NCBI GenBank assembly: GCA_011754535.1
Contig: JAAQVN010000001.1
Span: 1 to 64,000, forward strand
Reading direction: 5' to 3'
Origin: Enterobacter asburiae
GTDB taxonomy: Bacteria > Pseudomonadota > Gammaproteobacteria > Enterobacterales > Enterobacteriaceae
DNA: 64,000 bases
Shown here in pieces: positions 60,701 through 64,000 of this stretch. Position 1 is the stretch's first letter; every line of letters starts with the position of its first letter. The notes under the pieces were generated by a model that saw nothing but the letters and a program-made list of their open reading frames with translations, ran no database searches and was not told where the DNA came from. A program made the position numbers and the translations under genes.

Positions 60701-63700
60701 GCGGCAGTCACTAACGGCGGCACGTTGCAGGGCACCCATTCCCTGACGGCGACGGGGGCGCAGCTCAGCAACCAGCAGTCGGGCATGCTGCTCTCCGGTG
60801 GCGCGCTCGATCTGCACCACACCACCTTAAACAACGCCGGGCTTTTGCAGGGCAAAACGCTAAACCTGGCCACCGGCGAGTGGATCAACACCGGTAACGC
60901 GCTGGGGGAAGCGGGCGTGACGGCGGAGGTGACCGGCGCGCTGACCAACAGCGGCAAGGTTCTCAGCCAGCAGGCGCTGGACGTGCAGGCCGGCAGCACC
61001 GATAACCGGGGCCAGCTGCTGGCGAAAGTGCTGACCCTGCGCGGCGATCTGCAGAACAGCGGCCTGCTTCAGGGCAGCAGCACGCTGGCCTGGTCCGGCG
61101 ATACTTTCGCGAACCAGGCCCAGGGGCAGGTGACGGGCGGCGAGACCCTGACCCTGAGCGGAAAAAACCTCAGCAATGCGGGCAGCCTTCAGGGACGCAG
61201 CGCGACGCTTGGCGCAGAGAGCCTGAGCAACCGGGGCAGCGTTCAGGCGCTGGACGCCCTGACGCTTTCCGCCACCGGCAGGCTGGACAACAAAGGGGCT
61301 CTGCTCAGCCAGAACCTGTTTACGCTGACGGCGGCGCAGCTGTTTAACGACGGCCAGCTGGCCGGGAAGTCGCTGGCGGTGAACGCCGCGCAGCTGACCA
61401 ACACCGGCATTCTGCAGGGTAACGACGCGCTGGCGCTGACCACCCACGCGCTGAGTAACAGGAATACCGGACAGCTGGTGAGCGGCAGCAACCTGGATTT
61501 ACACCTCGACACGCTTGATAACGCCGGTCTGCTGCTGGTGGACGGCGGGTTCACCCTCCGGGGAAGTGACCTGACGAACCAGGGCGATATTCAGGCGCAG
61601 AGTCTGGATCTTGGCCTGAGCAACACCCTGACAAATACGGGGAACCTCGTTGCCACTGAAAATGCCATCCTTAACGCAACGATGCTGACCAGCAGCGGCA
61701 CGGTGGCGGGCAAAACGCTGACCGCAGGCGCAACGGAACTGCGCAACAGCGGCCTGATGCAGGGCAGCAACACCGTTAACGCCACCGCCGATCGCTTTAT
61801 CAACGAGCTGAACGGCAAATGGCTCTCCGGCGGCGGCTTCACGCTGAAGAGCGGACAGCTGACAAACGCCGGTACGCTGCAGGGCGCGACGCTGGGCATG
61901 ACGGGCAGCACCCTAACCAACAGCGGCACGGTGAACGGGCTGACGGGACTCAGCGGCACGCTCAGCGGGGCGTTAACAAATACCGGGCTGCTGCAGAGCG
62001 GCGGCGCAACCACCTTCACCGCGGACATCCTGGAGAACCCGGGGCGCATCATGGGCGGCACGCTGTCCCTCAACGCTCGCGATCTCAACAACGGCGGGCT
62101 GATGCAGGGAACGAACGGCCTGGCGCTCATCGGCACCACGCTGACCACGAGCACGAATTCGCGCACGCTTTCCGGCGGCATGCTGACGCTGGATGCAGGC
62201 CTGCTGACCACCCAGGGCACGCTGCAGGGGAACGGCGCAGACGTCCGCGCCACCGATTGGTCGCACGGCGGGTCACTGCTCAGTCAGGGAACGCTGACGG
62301 CAAATGCAGGCGGCACGCTGACCTCAAACGGCTCGCTGATGAGCCAGGGCGGAGCGGATATCACCGCCCGGACGCTGGATAACCGCGGGCAGCTTCTCAG
62401 CGAGGATAACGTGACGCTCGGCGGCAGCACGCTCAAAAACAGCGGCACCGTGCAGGGGAAAAGCCTCACGCTGAGTCAGAGCAGCATCAACAACCAGGGC
62501 ACCTTAACCGGCCTGCAGAGCCTGACCCTGCAGGGGCAGCAGCGGCTGATGGCGCGCATGGCGATGGCCGCGCCGCAGCAGGAACTCATTAACGGCGCAG
62601 GCGGCAAGCTGCTTACTCAGGGCACCCTGACGATGACGTCCGGCGCGGTGACCAACGCCGGAAGCTGGCAGGCACAAAATATCCTGCTCAACGCCCAGTC
62701 GCTCACCAACAGCGGTGCGGTGCAGAGCGCAGACGCGCTGCAGATGACGCTGGTCGACACGCTCACTGGCACCGCAGGCAGCAAGATTACCGCGCTGGGC
62801 AGCGCGACGCTGCAGGCTGCCACGCTGGCGAACCAGGGGCAATGGGCGGCGAAAAACCTGACGCTGAAAAGCGGCACGCTCAGCAACAGCGGCGCCATCA
62901 GCGGCGTGAACGGCCTGACCCTCAGCCAGACCGGCGCGGTGAGGCAGCAGTCATCCGGCACCCTGCTCTCCGGCGGGGCGCTGAACGTCACGGCGGCCAC
63001 CGTCACCAGTGACGGGAAGATTCAGGGGAGCACGCTCGGCATCACTACCGGGGCGCTCACCAACGGCGGACGTTTGCAGGGCGATAACGGCGCGACGCTG
63101 GCCCTCAGCGGCACGCTGACCAACAACGGCGGGGGCGAAATCGTCAGCCGCGATGGCCTGACGCTGACCACACCCGCGTTGTTTAACTACGGCCTGATCC
63201 AGGGCGGCGGCGAGACGTGCGTGACCGCCTCCTCGCAGGCGCGTAATGACGGCAGGCTGCTTTCCGGCGCGCGCCTGACGCTCGGCACGCCGCAGTTCAC
63301 CGGCACCGGCTGGCTGCAGGCCACTGACCTGATCCTCAATGCGGCGAACGCCACTAACGGCGGCACGTGGGTGGCCGACCGGGCCACCCTGACCGGCACC
63401 ACGCTTGCCAGCCAGGGCACCACCCAGGCGGGACAGCTGACGGTTAACTACGGCCATCTGAACAACAGCGGCACGCTGCTCGGCAACGCGCAGCTGAATA
63501 TTAATGCCGACCAGGTGACCCAGAGCGCGGGCGGCAAGCTGCTGAGCGGCGGCAACCTGTGGCTGCAGAGCCGGGGGCTGGACCTCACCGGCCAGCTGGT
63601 TTCCCTGGGCGATTTAACGCTGCAGCTGACGAACGCGTTTACCAGCCGGACCGCCGTGGCGGCAGGCCGAACCCTGACCATCAGCAGCGGCGGCGACATC

Positions 63701-64000
63701 GATAACCGCAGCGTGCTGCAGGGGCAGGCGGTTAACCTCAGCGCGGGCGGGCAGCTCAGCAACAACGGACAAATCACTACCGGCGGCGGTGCCAGTATGC
63801 TCTCTGGCAGCAATGTGGCGCTGAACGCCGCGGGCTCGGTGCAGGGCGGGGGCGATATCACCGTGGCCAGCCGGAGCAATATTACCGTCGACGGCTTCAC
63901 CGGCACGCGCGGCTCGCTGACTCTCAGCGCGCCGGGCGCCATCGTCAACACCGCGCTGCTGTATGCGGCCAATAATCTGGCGCTGTTGGCCGACAGCATC
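57800..64000 (+). CDS. Haemagglutinin/CdiA-type exoprotein TpsA, 3' end beyond window
   Basis: A single open frame of 2,067 codons reaches the window end without a stop. The signal peptide (WIVCGLMIWQPMAPAVAAAL) is followed by a TPS secretion domain with NPNL and ANPYGITCNGCGF motifs. More than 1,500 residues of about 20-residue HecA/FHA-type beta-helix repeats follow (pattern L-N-x-G-x-LQG-x-x-L-x-L). Cysteine is nearly absent outside the TPS domain. The partner TpsB precedes it. It could be an adhesin or a contact-dependent inhibition CdiA; the decisive C-terminal VENN and toxin region and any cdiI lie outside the window. Confidence 0.93.
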   Translation, partial: MDTRHPPVRFSQRLISWIVCGLMIWQPMAPAVAAALTPTGQTTVDRAGNGVPVINIATPNGAGISHNQFQDYNVGKEGLILNNGTDRLTQTQLGGLIQNNPNLQAGREAKGIINEVTGASRSQLQGYTEVAGKAANVMVANPYGITCNGCGFINTPNATLTTGKPQFDANGNLLALDVTKGAITVEGQGLDASRSDALSIIARATEVNAAIHANDLKVTAGANRVGADGSVKPIAGEGAAPVVAVDTGALGGMYANRIRLVSSEAGVGVNLGNLNARQGDIQLDAGGKLTVSNSLASGTIAASGAGVALNGSHQAGGALNVTSSQDVELNNSTLASSGDMRLSGEGKVQMTGGGTNSAGALAVVGRQGIALSDATLTGQTDTMLSTDGSLTQRGGSITSKGALSVAAGKDIALTSTRVGSDTRTTLTGGTLSATGSAISAGENLALSVGQLVLDGQSRADASGDIRLTGSTVSNQGQVNAGRDIVLSGDRVSNGGQLAAKGHLDVNAGDLTNGGAVQGSDITLRGQTVTNSGTLQSAGTLALNAGTLEQQGTLSAKGDANVTARQTLRNGGSLLADGAMNVTAGTLEQNGTLSGTTALTAQADTLTSGQASRTTSQGNVQLTANRSANLNGQTDAAGALTVSTSDLITDRDARLQSGQALTLQAQNATLNGTQAAKGALLATAGTLAHAGKSTGNTLNFNATNDLTSSGELTAGTIGLSGQNILLSGVAKADRMTLTAGDRITTRGSLVADTLSLDGASVENGGLLQGTTLLNLKTGSLVNLSGGSVYSAQDLTLNIPVLANSGLITTDGTLRVKGDTLTNQGEINGLSLSSEYLNLSNSGRLLADERITLNGTTLVNTGNIAASDLHVTANSLQNQGTVQGEDTLTLGVADISNRGALRSSGTLKLNGDTLANSGELSATALLLNLTRQASNDADGRVIARDGLTLTTASLTNGGLMAGTDAQFNSAAVTNGGTLQGTHSLTATGAQLSNQQSGMLLSGGALDLHHTTLNNAGLLQGKTLNLATGEWINTGNALGEAGVTAEVTGALTNSGKVLSQQALDVQAGSTDNRGQLLAKVLTLRGDLQNSGLLQGSSTLAWSGDTFANQAQGQVTGGETLTLSGKNLSNAGSLQGRSATLGAESLSNRGSVQALDALTLSATGRLDNKGALLSQNLFTLTAAQLFNDGQLAGKSLAVNAAQLTNTGILQGNDALALTTHALSNRNTGQLVSGSNLDLHLDTLDNAGLLLVDGGFTLRGSDLTNQGDIQAQSLDLGLSNTLTNTGNLVATENAILNATMLTSSGTVAGKTLTAGATELRNSGLMQGSNTVNATADRFINELNGKWLSGGGFTLKSGQLTNAGTLQGATLGMTGSTLTNSGTVNGLTGLSGTLSGALTNTGLLQSGGATTFTADILENPGRIMGGTLSLNARDLNNGGLMQGTNGLALIGTTLTTSTNSRTLSGGMLTLDAGLLTTQGTLQGNGADVRATDWSHGGSLLSQGTLTANAGGTLTSNGSLMSQGGADITARTLDNRGQLLSEDNVTLGGSTLKNSGTVQGKSLTLSQSSINNQGTLTGLQSLTLQGQQRLMARMAMAAPQQELINGAGGKLLTQGTLTMTSGAVTNAGSWQAQNILLNAQSLTNSGAVQSADALQMTLVDTLTGTAGSKITALGSATLQAATLANQGQWAAKNLTLKSGTLSNSGAISGVNGLTLSQTGAVRQQSSGTLLSGGALNVTAATVTSDGKIQGSTLGITTGALTNGGRLQGDNGATLALSGTLTNNGGGEIVSRDGLTLTTPALFNYGLIQGGGETCVTASSQARNDGRLLSGARLTLGTPQFTGTGWLQATDLILNAANATNGGTWVADRATLTGTTLASQGTTQAGQLTVNYGHLNNSGTLLGNAQLNINADQVTQSAGGKLLSGGNLWLQSRGLDLTGQLVSLGDLTLQLTNAFTSRTAVAAGRTLTISSGGDIDNRSVLQGQAVNLSAGGQLSNNGQITTGGGASMLSGSNVALNAAGSVQGGGDITVASRSNITVDGFTGTRGSLTLSAPGAIVNTALLYAANNLALLADSI

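Noticed and set aside
58061..63999. Many minus-strand open frames of 60-220 codons across the TpsA gene
   Set aside because: They are all antisense to one uninterrupted 2,067-codon plus-strand frame with signal peptide, TPS motifs and repeats; GC-rich repeats make antisense stops rare.

Overview
The window is a chromosomal segment of an enterobacterium. Base 1 is the GTG start codon of dnaA, and dnaA-dnaN-recF-gyrB, the yid genes, tisB/istR, ivbL-ilvBN and uhpABCT follow in an Escherichia-like order. The proteins look closest to Enterobacter, Lelliottia or Leclercia. That placement is inference from gene content, high GC and protein similarity recalled from memory; no search was run.

Layout. 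1-6013 holds the replication and gyrase cluster. 6043-8112 is a divergent LysR regulator and oxidoreductase where E. coli has yidB. 8228-15705 holds yidA, the D-galactonate operon dgoRKADT, yidR and yidQ. 15887-18372 is the heat-shock pair ibpAB, with an intact IS481-family element inserted between ibpB and its terminator. 18452-24767 holds yidE, yidP, an alpha-glucoside PTS with its phospho-alpha-glucosidase, and yidHG. 24785-29860 holds dsdA, a secreted GH5-like protein, emrD, a DMT permease and an acetyltransferase.

29881-30407 is a type I toxin-antitoxin locus. It comprises the 29-residue toxin TisB, a LexA box, and the antisense RNA IstR-1, which carries a near-perfect copy of its target. 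Between istR-1 and ivbL lies an AT-rich accessory cassette (about 30408-32140): two genes I do not recognise, followed by an orphan type VI secretion hcp gene. This is the best candidate in the window for something undescribed.

32231-39435 holds the ivbL attenuator, ilvBN, and the UhpABC sensing system with the sugar-phosphate antiporter UhpT. 39584-44930 holds a secreted alpha/beta hydrolase, a LysR regulator, yicN, an SRPBCC protein, nepI and yicL. 44931-45508 is a repeat-rich gap with a possible MITE-like insertion. 45509-51622 is a beta-glucoside utilisation operon (EIIB, EIIC, GH1, EIIA, porin) with a divergent LacI repressor and two matching operators. 51668-55907 holds yicS, an acetyltransferase, a VapB-like antitoxin with a wrecked vapC, nlpA, a metallo-hydrolase and a GlxA-type regulator. 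56088-64000 is a two-partner secretion pair: a complete TpsB transporter, then a very large haemagglutinin-type TpsA exoprotein that runs off the end of the window, so its toxin or adhesin tip and any immunity gene cannot be seen.

Functionally the window combines core replication, several carbon-source modules (galactonate, alpha-glucosides, beta-glucosides, hexose phosphates), stress systems (small heat-shock proteins, SOS toxin) and contact or secretion functions (Hcp, TpsBA). I saw no tRNA, rRNA or CRISPR array.
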